Assembly: GCA_015852425.1 (NCBI GenBank)
Contig: JAAAIG010000170.1
Location: 1-54,768, forward strand
DNA: 54,768 nt
Origin: Gryganskiella cystojenkinii
Lineage: Eukaryota > Mortierellomycota > Mortierellomycetes > Mortierellales > Mortierellaceae
Direction: 5' to 3'
The position numbers were made by a program, and so were the translations under genes. Below the pieces are notes generated by a model. It ran no database searches, had not been told where the DNA came from, and saw only the letters and a program-made list of their open reading frames with translations. Position 1 is the stretch's first letter; each line of letters begins with the position of its first letter. This document shows, piece after piece, positions 22,073 through 32,894 of the stretch.

Positions 22073-23225
22073 ATGTCTAATGCTCAACCTGTTCGCTCCG
22101 TTGATCGTCGATTCTCGACCACCGCATTCACCTACCCTGGTTATCACATTGCTGCCTCGCACGGTGTTGTTCGCGGGTAAGGAAAAAAAACAGGCTACTC
22201 TATTTTCAGGCTGTTGTTTCTCTTCATCATTTTATGCTTCTTGGGCAAAGCCCACTTCCTCCAAGAACTTTCCCTAAAAACCGTTTGCTACTTTTTTTTA
22301 TTTTATTTTTTTTCGATTTCGAATAGACTGACCGTCCGTAACCCCAATGTAAGAAAGAACGGGAAAACGACAAACAAAAGACAATGGATACTCAATCAAC
22401 GTGCACTAGGGTTGTTCACCGTGATGACGCTATCACATTTCAATGGTTACTGGAAACTGATTTTGACATTTTTTATTTTTATTTTGTTTTGTTAACGATG
22501 CCGATAGGCCGGTAAAGCCCTTGTCGGTGCCTTTGCCTCGTTCACCGGAGGCGAGAGCTCGACTTACATCGAGATGGCCGAGAAGGCTCGTGAGAGAGCT
22601 TTCTTGAGAATGCTTGAGCATGCCGCAGCTGCTGGTGGAAACGGTAAAGCTTTTTGAGGGAAAAAAGTGCATGGAAAAGTGAAAGTGGACGTTTCATTAC
22701 GCCCTCTTTTATTTTACTTTTTTGTTTTACGGCCGGAGAATGCTTGATTAAGACAAAAGCAACAACTTGTGCTTTCTATTCCCTTTTCCCCCTTTTTCAT
22801 CGCCTTTAGCCGTCATTGGTGTCCAGTTCACAGGTCAAGAGATTATCCAAGGGTAATAATCATATGATGAACAAAGAGGGAAAGAGACTCCTTTCAACTG
22901 GGGGGTTTTTTTTCAATCCTGCAGTGCCAAGACATAGTAACATTTAAGCTAGCTGATATTTTTTTTCGTGCCAACGGCAACTCCGTCGACTAACACTTTC
23001 ACTTCACCGCTCAATAGAATGACTGAAGTCATGGCCTACGGTACCGCTGTGACCTTGGTCCCTCTTCAGCAGGCTCCTCCTCAGTCGCCTGTTCAGTCCT
23101 CTCAACCCGCTTACAGCTCGGCGCCTTCGCCTTACTCGCAGCCTGGTGCTCCGGTCTCTCAGCAGCCCTTCTCGCCTCCTCAGCAGCAATACGCTCCTCA
23201 GCAATCCTACCCTGCCAAGAACTAA
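22073..23225 (+). CDS. YbjQ/UPF0145 family protein
   Basis: Exons 22073-22176, 22327-22348, 22508-22643, 22810-22852 and 23018-23225 give 170 residues. The exons are small (one of only 22 bases) but every phase fits and together they rebuild the YbjQ core: TTAFTYPGYHI, then GVVRGLTVRNPN, then YIEMAEKARERAFLRMLEHA, then NAVIGVQFTGQEI, and finally GMTEVMAYGTAVTLV. The bacterial family (PF01906, 'putative heavy-metal-binding') forms pentameric beta-sandwich rings of unknown function; fungal members are widespread. The last ~55 residues form a Pro/Gln/Ser-rich tail typical of the fungal versions. No catalytic residues are known. The start follows a CT-rich leader ending in ACC before ATG. Confidence 0.9.
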
Positions 23226-23593
23226 ATATCGAGGAAGGAACTCTTCGTTTTTATTTTGAAACGGGAAACAGAGGGAAAGCCTTTTGAGTCCGTTCATAGC
23301 ATACCAGTAATAAATGAAGAAAGGTCTCCCTTCCTGTTCACGCCCATTGGACGCCACTCTCGTGGTCATGTTCTTGAAATTTCAGTCATTAATGTTATTT
23401 TATTTGTGTCAAGCATAATAATCGTCGAAGCGATTATCAACATCGGAACATGAGAAGCGCGTTGTTTAGAGAATATCGAAAAGTGAAAGGGTAATGGCCC
23501 TTGTAGTGTTTATGACAATAAAAAATTCATCCTCGTTCTAGTGTTTCTAACATTCCTGACACACGTTAAATACTTCACGTTGAAGCGAAATAT
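23226..23593. other. Convergent 3' region (UPF0145 / QCR8)
   Basis: A 368-base AT-rich stretch with the 3' ends of two facing genes. AATAAA-like hexamers occur at ~23310 (plus strand) and ~23518. No other feature is seen. Confidence 0.5.
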
Positions 23594-24429
23594 TTAGTGG
23601 TCACCGTGGTGTGCGTGACCCTCCTTGCTGAGTCTCCACTCTATTAGGATGCGAAAGAAATATCAAAAAAAGATGAAGAGCGATAAGTACAAAAGCAGAT
23701 AGGTCGTGGTGCCAATCTATACATTGCTGTAGTTCGGAGAACAGAGACCCCTGTGTGATGGTCGGACTGAAGGTCGTGCGTGAACGGTTGTCTCATGGAT
23801 ACCGCTGTAATTCTCTCTCTCACTCCAAGTCCCAAAGTCTGAAAGAGTCTAAATCCGAGGGTTTCCAAAGTCCTGCTTCCTGGTATCTTTATGCTGGTTC
23901 CTGGTCAATGCTTGCGAGTCCTGATCCTCTGTGTTTCCGACAAGACAACGACAAGTGGATGTTGTCGAGTCAGTATGTGTGGGAGAGTGGTAGTCTAAAA
24001 AACGTACGGTGGTTCTGCTTGCCCCAGGTGAAGATGCCGTAGGCCAAACCCATGGGAACGGCAATGTAGAAGGCGTTTCCGGTCACACGACGGAAGGTGT
24101 TGAAGACAGCCTGGTGAGCGGCACCGGCAAAGGCGCGCTGCTCATAGGGAGAGAGAGTGTAGATGGCAATGCCACGCTGCTTGGGAGCGCCCAAGTGTCC
24201 CCACCAACCCATCCATTTTCCTAAAGGGATTCATGAGGTTTTTTGAAAGAAGGATTATTAGGAAAACACGGTTCTCCGGATTCGGATTGAAAACAAAAAG
24301 AATGTCGCGATTGACAGGGACAGATCAAGAGGTCAGGTGTCTGATGCGTTCTCTGATAGCGATGGAGAGGCGGGTTGTTGTCCCGAGTCGAGTTGGGAGA
24401 GATTGCGAGAGAAACATACCGCCAGCCAT
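23594..24429 (-). CDS. QCR8: Ubiquinol-cytochrome c reductase subunit 8 (complex III, QCR8/UQCRQ)
   Basis: Exons 24429-24420 (start codon plus seven bases), 24220-24008 and 23640-23594 give 89 residues, the usual size of this subunit. It begins MAGGKWMGWWGHLG and contains RGIAIYTLSPYEQRAFAG and a single membrane span around FYIAVPMGLAYGIFTW, ending in a His-rich tail. QCR8 sits in the mitochondrial inner membrane next to cytochrome b and takes part in assembly and the quinone site. The tiny first exon was chosen because the ATG, donor GTATGT and phase all fit and give the conserved N-terminus; the in-frame Met at 24212 would cut it. It is head-to-head with the LSC2 gene. Confidence 0.94.
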
Positions 24430-24938
24430 TGTTGATTATAAGAGTAGAGAGAGGTAGTTAAAGGGAGAAGTGATGGAAGAGATGAAAACGAAAATCACAA
24501 CTTCGGAAATGTGATTTTGATGAAAGATTCAATTGGGTGGCTGCGACAACACAAAGTCCGGACGGACGCAGGGCAGCGACGGAGCAGCACTGAGAAAAGG
24601 CGAATTGCCGTGTGTGTTGTGGGCACGTCCGGGAGACAGAGTGAGAATTTGTTTATGTTTCTGTAATTGCACACGCGCTATGAATTCTTTAATTGCATAT
24701 TGAAATTGAGCAGCTTTTGTTTTGGACAAATATTTTACGTACCTGTACGTGAAATATCCTGGGAGATTTGCGGCTCTGGGTTCAATGTTGTCTTTTTGGC
24801 AGCAAAGAGCGAGCGAGGGATTCAGAACGTGTCCAGGAAGGAAGAGTGAGGAAAAAACGACGAGACACAAAAAGACGATTTTGCAACTTTTTCCATCCCA
24901 ACCCATCCCTCCCTCCCCACTCTCCCACACTCTCCATT
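24430..24938. promoter_or_regulatory. Bidirectional promoter of QCR8 (-) and LSC2 (+)
   Basis: The 509 bases between the two start codons must serve both mitochondrial genes. It contains an inverted CCAAT box (ATTGG at 24532-24536), the site type bound by the HAP/NF-Y complex that controls respiratory genes in other fungi, and a 28-base inverted repeat at 24730-24757. The right end is CT-rich, typical of a leader before the LSC2 ATG. Confidence 0.6.
24730..24757. promoter_or_regulatory. Near-perfect inverted repeat, 13-2-13 bases
   Basis: The left arm ATATTTTACGTAC (24730-24742) and the reverse complement of the right arm (24745-24757) match at 12 of 13 positions, around a 2-base CT spacer. 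The core is ACGTAC/GTACGT. Its place between two mitochondrial genes suits a dimeric transcription-factor site; no known factor is assigned. Confidence 0.6.
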
Positions 24939-27616
24939 ATGTTCCGCTCCATCCGCTCTGCCTCGGCTCTTGCCAAGGCCATGGTAATTACCTCTTTTTT
25001 AAAATCTGATCCACTCAGAATGATTTTTATTTTTCTGGTTCCATTTTCACTCCCCTGGTTCCTGAATATTACGGGATTCCTTGTTATGATTGTTTTGGGG
25101 GGGACTGGCCCCCCTTGCCCCAACGGGAACTCCCCTTTCACGAAAACCCCTCCCCTTGGAGACGGTAGAGCGACCCCTCTCATAAACACGCATACAACAA
25201 CGACGGACCCACGGCACCACCTGTAACTACAGGGACGAAACCATCACCCCTGGGCATAATTTTCATTCATCCAGATCAGTGACGCCTTCCGTGTTGACCG
25301 TGGAACTTGAGATTGTATCCCCGACACGAAAGGACCTTTTTATTGGGGTAGCTCACACGGCAAGAGGGAGAAACTGGACCCAAAACAGTACAACTGCAGC
25401 ATCGATTGAAAAATGACATCGCGGTGCATGGGAATACAGAATCGATATTAATGAAGACGACGACACTAAACGCTGTGTATGCTCACTTCATTCGGATCGG
25501 CTCTGTTTGTTCAGATCCCCGCGAATGTCTTTATATGTTCATCGTCCTTTATTCCCCCCAACCTTGTTGGGTGAACTATGGTCCCGGGACATATATTTTT
25601 AATCATCTCTTTTCCCAGGGTCTCTTTTCAACCATTGTCAAACATCGTTGGCTAACTTCATCATCCATCACCATGATCGTTACTTTTTTTTAGCCCCGCA
25701 TGAACCCTGCTGCCCAGCAGCAGAAGCGCTTCTTGTCCATCCACGAGTATCTCTCCATGGAGCTTCTCCAGAAGCAGGGCATCAAGACTCCCCGTGGCGG
25801 TGTCGCCAAGACTGGTGCTGAGGCCTATGCCATCGCCGAGAAGCTCGGTAAGGAATCCGCTCCTCCTTTTTTTTTATCTCTGATCTTCTCTGTCCCATGG
25901 CTCGTGTAATTGTTTGTGGGCCGATAACAACAATCGGTGGACGACCCTGTGTTCAACAGCGGGATACAATGAGAATATCGGCCTGTGGGACATGCACGTG
26001 CTGACTTTGGATCATCCGATGAGGAAGCTATACCACACGGGAACATACTGTTGGCGCAATTGGACTCTCCAGACTCATGGGATGTTCTTAAGTTTGCTCT
26101 TGAGAAGAGTGGGATTTCTCTACAGGCACTGGCGTGAGAACTTTGGATGACGGGATTTCTTTGGTGTCGATGGACTGTGATGCAAATTGAAGTTCCTCGA
26201 TCCGTCACTGCTCAACGACCTAATTTACTGATCGTTGTATCTTGTCTTTCTTTTTTTTATGACTTATAGGAACTGAGGACATGGTCATCAAGGCCCAGGT
26301 TTTGGCTGGTGGTCGTGGCAAGGGTACCTTCGACTCTGGCTTGAAGGGTGGTGTTCGCACCATCTTCTCGTAAGTGACCTTTCTTGTTTGTTTGACGCTC
26401 CGGAACGCTTCGGCAAAGTTTGTATAAACTCGTTGTACTCTTCTAACCACTATACAATATTGTCCACTCTGTCATTCCGACAATTAGTCCCCGTGAGGCT
26501 CAGATGTTCGCCGAGCAGATGCTCGGACACAAGTTGGTCACCAAGCAGACCGGTGCTGGTGGAAAGATCTGCAACTCTGTCTACATTTGCGAGCGTCAGT
26601 ACGTCCGTCGCGAGTACTACTTTGCTGTCCTCATGGATCGCAAGTCCCAGGGACCCGTCATGGTCGCCTCTTCCCAGGGAGGAGTTGACATTGAGTCTGT
26701 CGCTGCCGAGAACCCCGAGGCCATCCTTCAGTTGCCCATTGACATCAACAAGGGTGTCGACCGTGCTGCTGTCCGTGACCTTGCTGAGCGCATGGGATTC
26801 ACCCCCAAGTGCGTTGACCAGGCCACCGATACCATGATCAACCTCTACGATCTCTTCATGCAGAAGGATGCTACCATGGTTGAGATCAACCCCATGGCCG
26901 AGTCCTCTGACCACGAGGGTAAGCTTTTTTGTTGCAGTGTGTTCGCTATGTGGCTCTTTAGATGTGCCTTTGAGTCTTTTTCCCTGACATTTTTTTTGCC
27001 TCTTTTTTTCTCTTGCTCTCGAATAGTCATCTGCATGGATGCCAAGATCAACTTCGATGACAACGCCGAGTTCCGTCAGAAGGCCGTCCACGATCTCCGT
27101 GATCAGACCCAGGAGGATCCCCGTGAGGTTGCCGCCGCCAAGTACAACTTGAACTACATTGGATTGGATGGATCGATCGGATGCCTCGTCAACGGTGCCG
27201 GTTTGGCCATGTCGACCATGGATATCATCAAGTTGCACGGTGGCGAGCCCGCCAACTTCTTGGATGTCGGTGGTGGAGCCACTGCTGACCAGGTCACTGA
27301 GGCTTTCAAGATTATCTCTTCCGACCCCCGTGTCACTACCATTTTCACCAACATTTTCGGAGGTATCATGTCTTGCCGCGTCATTGCCCAAGGTATCATT
27401 GCTGCTGCCTCGACTTTGCAGCTCCAGATCCCCTTGGTTGTCCGTCTTCAGGGTACCGAGGTTGATGAGGCCAAGAAGTTGATTGCTGAGTCTGGTCTCC
27501 GTATTATCTGCTCGGATGATTTGGATGATGCTGCTTCCAAGTCTGTCAAGCTCTCCAAGATGGTCAACATGGCTCGTGAGGCCAAGATCAACGTCAGCTT
27601 CGAGTTGCCCATCTAA
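24939..27616 (+). CDS. LSC2: Succinyl-CoA ligase beta subunit, mitochondrial
   Basis: Exons 24939-24983, 25694-25847, 26270-26369, 26488-26918 and 27027-27616 encode 439 residues. The enzyme joins succinyl-CoA cleavage to nucleotide triphosphate formation in the TCA cycle. A basic, Ser/Ala-rich presequence ([15 protein letters not shown]) targets mitochondria, and the mature part starts near [13 protein letters not shown]. The ATP-grasp domain shows [19 protein letters not shown], and [10 protein letters not shown] with metal ligands; the C-terminal CoA-ligase half shows [35 protein letters not shown] and VRLQGTE. Whether ADP- or GDP-forming cannot be read by eye. Introns 1 (710 bases) and 2 (422 bases) are long for this window. 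Highly biased codon use fits strong expression. Confidence 0.97.
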
Positions 27617-30600
27617 ATTATTGGGAATTTCTAGCACAACAAAGCGACGCACCCCTTTCCCCCCCAAAAAAAATGACAAACAAACAACACATCATCAACA
27701 CCCACAACAACATTTTAGAGTGAAGGAGGCGTTTTAGGATACATAACAAAAAAGGTCAATTCAATTTTTCACATAAAGACTTATTTTCATTATTATTATT
27801 ACTAATACTCTCGCAAAAGGAAACGAACAAAACGCTTTCGGGAAAGAGGTTCCCCGCATAATGCATCTGTTAATAATTGAGGCCAAAAAATAACTGATGT
27901 TATTTTGCGTATTGAGTGTTTTTTTTTGCGTTCTGTTAAATGTCCGTGTCCGTGGTCTCATCTCGTTGTGTGTGAGTAAGAGAGAAAGTAAAAAAAAACG
28001 AGCTGCAAGAGAAAGTTGCACAAGTGCAAGAGTTGGAATGATGGCGAAGGAAGAGCTGTTCGGCTTCTTTCTTTCCATCATTTAGTTCAATGACTCCTTC
28101 GCTTTGTTGCTATTTTAATTATTTCTTTACTTCATAGTTCAACGGTCTATGCTCTAGCGTCGTTGAACGCGTTCGAACCGTCTACGGCTAGCAGGAGATA
28201 GAAAAGACGATAAAGGGCAAAAGTGTGAGACGATATAGATAGAGAATGAAAAAAAGAAATTGCTGCATGGACCATGAAGGGTAATTGTTGTTTGGTACGG
28301 CGATACATGTATACTCGAAATGGGGCCTTTTGCCCATGTTCCCCGCGAATTTGCTAGTTTATCCAGGAAGGAAGGGAAAACAAGAAAAGAAAAGAAAGAA
28401 GGGCAGCGGCGAGTCTCTTGGCAGTCGACAAGAATATCTCCTGCACGGATCGATCTGTTTTTTTGCAGCTTTTTTTGGCATCGAGACCCCGATGCACGTC
28501 GCCTACGGATTGAGTAGGGGTAGAACCGGCATAGATAGCGCGGTCGCGGGACATCTTTGCCGCCTCAAATCTATAGATTGCGGATAAAAAAAAATGCTTC
28601 ATGACTTTTCATGAAAAATCGATATTTTCTTCGCATAAACCGTGTCAATATTGTGAACTCCTCGTAGCATGGTCAGACCATTTGAAATCGAAATGGAAAG
28701 AAATTAAAAGAAATTAAAAGAACCTGGAGTTGGTACTCAAGCGATTGATATGTCAGTTACAGGTAGCGGAGATGGCGTCAGAGATGATCTCCAGTCGACA
28801 AAAACTCCCCCCTCTTTCTTTTCCTCCACTTTCCCGCCCCAGGTTTTTACAAATATAGCAAGCTAGGAGCTTCAGGTACAAAAAACGAATTCCGTGCCAC
28901 TAAACTTGAACATTCGAACCAATTATGAGCCAAAGCGGGGAATTGCAACTTGGGGAAACGCACGCGCGCGACAAGAGCGGCGAATGAAATACCGAAAAGT
29001 GGCCACACCTGCATTCGTTGCACAATCCGCTCCCTAAATATCATCCGGATCTTGTACCATCTCTTTGCTCAACAGCCCTAACCCTGAACAAAGCACGTTG
29101 GAGCAACACCACCTGACATGTTTATGGGTAGCCTAAGGAGCAACCTTTTTTACTTGTGTTATCATGGAAGTCGAACATCCCCAAAGCGTCCCCGCATTTT
29201 CTTCTTTCTTCTTCCCATGGTGGCATAAAAATGAACACAGAGAGCATCATCATCATTACTCCGAGGGCAAGTCGAGATTTTGCGCGCTCGTAGCGATTTT
29301 CACCTCCATTCTCATATTTTTGACCGCAAAATTTCATATACTTTTGGGCTTCTTACAAAGATCGACGATCGCATAAATATTTCGCCCGTTTGTTTTGTGG
29401 AGAGGGAGGAGTCGAAAAAAAAGTTTTTGGAATGGTAGTATTGACGAAAATGACTTTCAGTCCCCGCCATTTGTGGTCATGCGCGAATAAAAACAAGTAG
29501 AACGAACAAAGCGAAGAACTACTGTGATATGAAAAATAAATAAATAACGAAGGAAGGGAACAAGGCGGACCAAACGAAAACCCAAGAGAGCTATTGCCCT
29601 CTTGGTAGGGACGCTACTTTTTTATTTTTTTATATTTTGTCGCCTATCCTCTCGATCCGATAAACTCGGATTGCCCATCGAAAATCTGTCAAAGAGAGAA
29701 AAATCGGGCGAGGGCCTTTCAAGTTCCCCAACAACGAAACAGGAACGGTACTTGATTGTTCATGCTGTACTTCGGTGTGCCAGCGAAATAGAGATCGAGT
29801 TCTAGTATGCTTCATTGATCCGCGCTCTTGTGCATCACGTTGGTCGAGAACTCTGATGTGAAAAGTCCAAAAAAAAGTATGAAAAAAGTGGATCTTCCCC
29901 GCTTTTTTTTATTCCGGAAGCTTTCATCTTTCTCCATGTGTTCTCTCTCCACATACACACACACCACAAATGGTCAACCAATATTTCTTTCTCTTCTCTT
30001 GCACTGCAGGGATAAAATGTTCAGTCTTCTGTTGTTATCGTGGCCTGTTGGTTGGGAACATTGACACAGCCGATCCTTGTGTTTTTTCAGGTTGGTCAAT
30101 TTTTTTTGTGTGACACCAAAGAGAAGAGAAATTATTTTTGCCACCAATTTTTGACATAGAAACGGCAAAGGGCTATTTCGTTGATTGATTTGGAACCCAA
30201 CGACAAAAGAAAGCTTTTGATCCCTGACCAAGGATGCTCTGGTCGGTCCTTTCTGTAAAAGGTATGGACCATTGCCGGGCCCAGACAAACCCTGTTGTTT
30301 CTTGCGCACTCTATGTCGTAAGTCTGACTCTTCGGAGAAGGGAGTAAGGTTACAACCTTGGACAAACATTGATGCGAGAGAAAAAAGGATCCGAAAGGAT
30401 ATTCGCCAGGGATAAGCTGCCCGTGTTTTTAAGATTTTTTTTTTTGGTCATTTCATGAATGACATTGAAAGGTGCCCGCAGCGCACTCTATCTCTCGCTC
30501 TCTCTCTCTCGGACCAAAAAGCATGGCCGAACCGCTCAGTGTCTTACGCTGCCGTATTCGGCTCTCATCGTTCCTTGCCTTCTTTCCCTGTCCATGATTA

Positions 30601-31247
30601 TGGTTCAGCCCTTTTTTTGTACTTCGTTTGCTTAAAGAGATAGGGATTGAATTGGACATAGAGGCATCCTGAATGGTACACCCGTTCTGCGCTGTCTTTT
30701 TGGGTTGCTTGTTTCGCTTCGTGCCACTGGCTTGGTCCCCATTGATCTGTTCGAATCTAAAAAAAAGCCCTGTCGACATTGCCTCTCCCCCAAAACGCCC
30801 TCTTCTCTGTTCAACTCTGAATGCTGCTTTGATCAACATTAGGGGTCCATGGTTTTGGTATAAATACTCGACTCCGACAGCTAGTCATCGTGCGTTTTTA
30901 TGTTTTTTGTTTTACAAAGCAACTTTCCAAGTTCACAGCAAAAAACAACTACCTTCTCCACAACTGTTCTCCTTCACCTCTTCATCTTCTACTTTCCCCT
31001 CTCTCCACCTTCTCCTCTTTCCACCAAATCCGAAACCTCATTTATTTCTCCTCTTCGACATCCCTTTCGCCACGCAATTCCCCCCAATATCAAGTCAGCG
31101 CCTCGCTCCCAAGCAGCCACAAACACCGCCACTCTAACTGCCACCCCCCTCTTTTTGCGATAATAAGAAGAACCCATCCCATTCTTCACTCTTGTTGTCA
31201 CAAAAAAATCACTCTACTCTCCAACCCTTGTTCTCCAACTCTTCCTT
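27617..31247. other. Gene-poor region of 3.6 kb
   Basis: No supported gene was found on either strand. Seen: AT-rich 3' sequence after LSC2, a telomere-like CCCTAACCCT at 29076-29085, a TTGCCACCAATTTTTG motif at 30138-30153, a short CT repeat at ~30485-30512, and from ~30850 the TATA box and CT-rich leader of the DMT gene. The open frames present are short and without recognisable motifs. Confidence 0.5.
30859..30866 (+). promoter_or_regulatory. TATA box of the DMT transporter gene
   Basis: A clean TATAAATA stands 382 bases before the ATG at 31248, and a pyrimidine-rich leader starts about 60 bases downstream. This suggests transcription from around 30890 and a leader of ~350 bases. Confidence 0.55.
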
Positions 31248-32031
31248 ATGATTCACGAGAACGGATCCCACGCCACAGACCTCTCTAGCATCAAAGTTGT
31301 TTCCAGACAAGCCTCTATTCGCTCTATCCAACCCCAGAAAATGTCCATCCTCGACAATGTCATCTTTTGCGCCTTTCTCTGCTTGATCGGTGGTATCGCC
31401 ACCGCTTCCCAGGGAGCTGTCAACTCCAAGTTGGGCGAGTATACCGGTCAGGGTCTTTCTTCGACCATTGTCTTCTGTATCGGTAAGGGGACATATCAAA
31501 AAAGGGGGACGTCAATCCTCGGATCCAGCAACACAACGCGAGATCGTCTTATGTATATCTCGACCAATAGGACCAATGTTTTTACTTACCTGTCCTCATC
31601 TTCTTTTGTCGTCGTCTATTCCTTTTTCCATCGTCCTTCGTCATCCTCCCCTTCCCCTCTCTTCACAAAACCGACATGTCCACTCCTTTCACTCGTTTCC
31701 GTCCACAGGTGCTGTCGCGTCGTGTATCTACTTTTTAATCGAGGTCAAAGGTCGCCCCCCAACCAATTTGGCGATCATGATCGCAAAGGCCCCCTGGTGG
31801 TCCTGGACCGGAGGAGTTATTGGAGCGATCTTTGTCATCATTACGATTCTAGCGATCCCCAAACTCGGCGCCGGTACCACGACTGCGATCATTGTCTGTG
31901 CTCAGCTCGTGTTCTCGTGTATTATTGATCATTTCCAGTTGTTCGGTATCCCCTTCCGTCAGTACTCTGTCTGGCGTGGTCTTGCGACCATCGGCCTCAT
32001 CGGCTGTGTCGGCGTCATTGCCAAGTTCTAA
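31248..32031 (+). CDS. Small DMT-superfamily transporter, YdcZ/DUF606 type
   Basis: Exons 31248-31482 and 31709-32031 give 185 residues. After ~35 hydrophilic residues come five hydrophobic segments, the expected topology for PF04657 (YdcZ, half-size members of the drug/metabolite transporter superfamily). Typical stretches are GGIATASQGAVNSKLG in the first span, PPWWS-like APWWSWTGGVIGAIFV, and TTAIIVCAQLVFSCIIDHFQLFG, which closely resembles bacterial members. Such proteins probably work as dimers; substrates are unknown. The in-frame Met at 31341 (MSILDN) directly precedes the first span and could be the true start, removing a 31-residue extension. The intron carries phase 1 and rebuilds the codon for Gly in FCIGAVAS. 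Confidence 0.88.
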
Positions 32032-32894
32032 AGTCCTCCTTTAAAAGGTCCTGTATCAAGTGTTCCCAAGCATTCGAAGACGACTTAGAAGTGATCGATA
32101 CTGGAATTTTTTTATATAATTTTAAGTGTCTGTAAATATAGTGAGAAAAGAACCCTGATTACTACTCATTTTGAGAAAGAAGATGGGGGGGGGGGGGACC
32201 TGACCGCCCCATGGACTATGCTAGATGTCACCAATTTTTTTGTCAAAAGAAAGGGTTGTTCTGAGGGCCTAAACATATCGCGATCCCGTGATACGTTCCG
32301 TTGATCATTACAACGGAGGGAATGGGGATTATTTATTGTTTCTCTTTTCCTAGGGGTTCTCCCAAAATACAATCATTCGCGTCAGTTTTGCAAACGAGAC
32401 GATTTTAGTCGAAAAATATATACGTCGCCACTCTAAGCATAACTGTAGCCACAACATAGTGCTGCCACGCACAAGATATGCAAGACGTGCGTCTTCTCGC
32501 TCATGCCCACTAATAATCCTCCTGGCGTCTGCTTTCTTCAGAACGCCTCTGTTCACAATAATCTGGCAAAAGTGGCCGGAGTACGATTTTAGTGGCGCTA
32601 GATCCACGTGCATAGCTGTAGAGCAGTCACATCATTAGTTGGTGCATGAGCCGGCTTTTTTTTTGTTTTTCATTCTTCCTTTCTGCTCTCCACTCCTTCC
32701 ACATACTCAGCTACTCAATTTTCGCCGCGCCAGACACAAAGTCGACCTTTTTGACTGTCACCATTATTACCCAGGTCCGGTCTTTCTCCAAGATCTTGTC
32801 TGTTACTCTTCCAAGAGTAATAAACCGACGACCGATATCAACCACACAGCTATTAGCCACCAAGAGGAGAGCACTCGTCTCAAGATACCTTGGC
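32032..32894. other. Intergenic region before the ARB2-type gene
   Basis: The 863 bases hold the DMT 3' end, a run of 13 G at 32185-32197, and the leader of the next gene. From 32646 to 32894 the frame of the next gene stays open upstream of its proposed ATG (83 codons with an ATG), so part of this may be coding or simply leader. Confidence 0.5.

Noticed and set aside
24008..24212. QCR8 starting at the internal Met (24212)
   Set aside because: An upstream mini-exon with ATG and a good donor restores the conserved MAGGKWMGWW start in phase.
26450..27679. 409-codon open frame on the minus strand
   Set aside because: It is antisense to LSC2 exons and runs through two LSC2 introns; its length follows from the strong codon bias of the real gene.
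28141..28200. tRNA-like GTTCGAAC sequence
   Set aside because: The bases on either side do not form the T-arm stem, and no acceptor or anticodon arm can be drawn. The GAACGCGTTC palindrome there is an isolated 10-mer.
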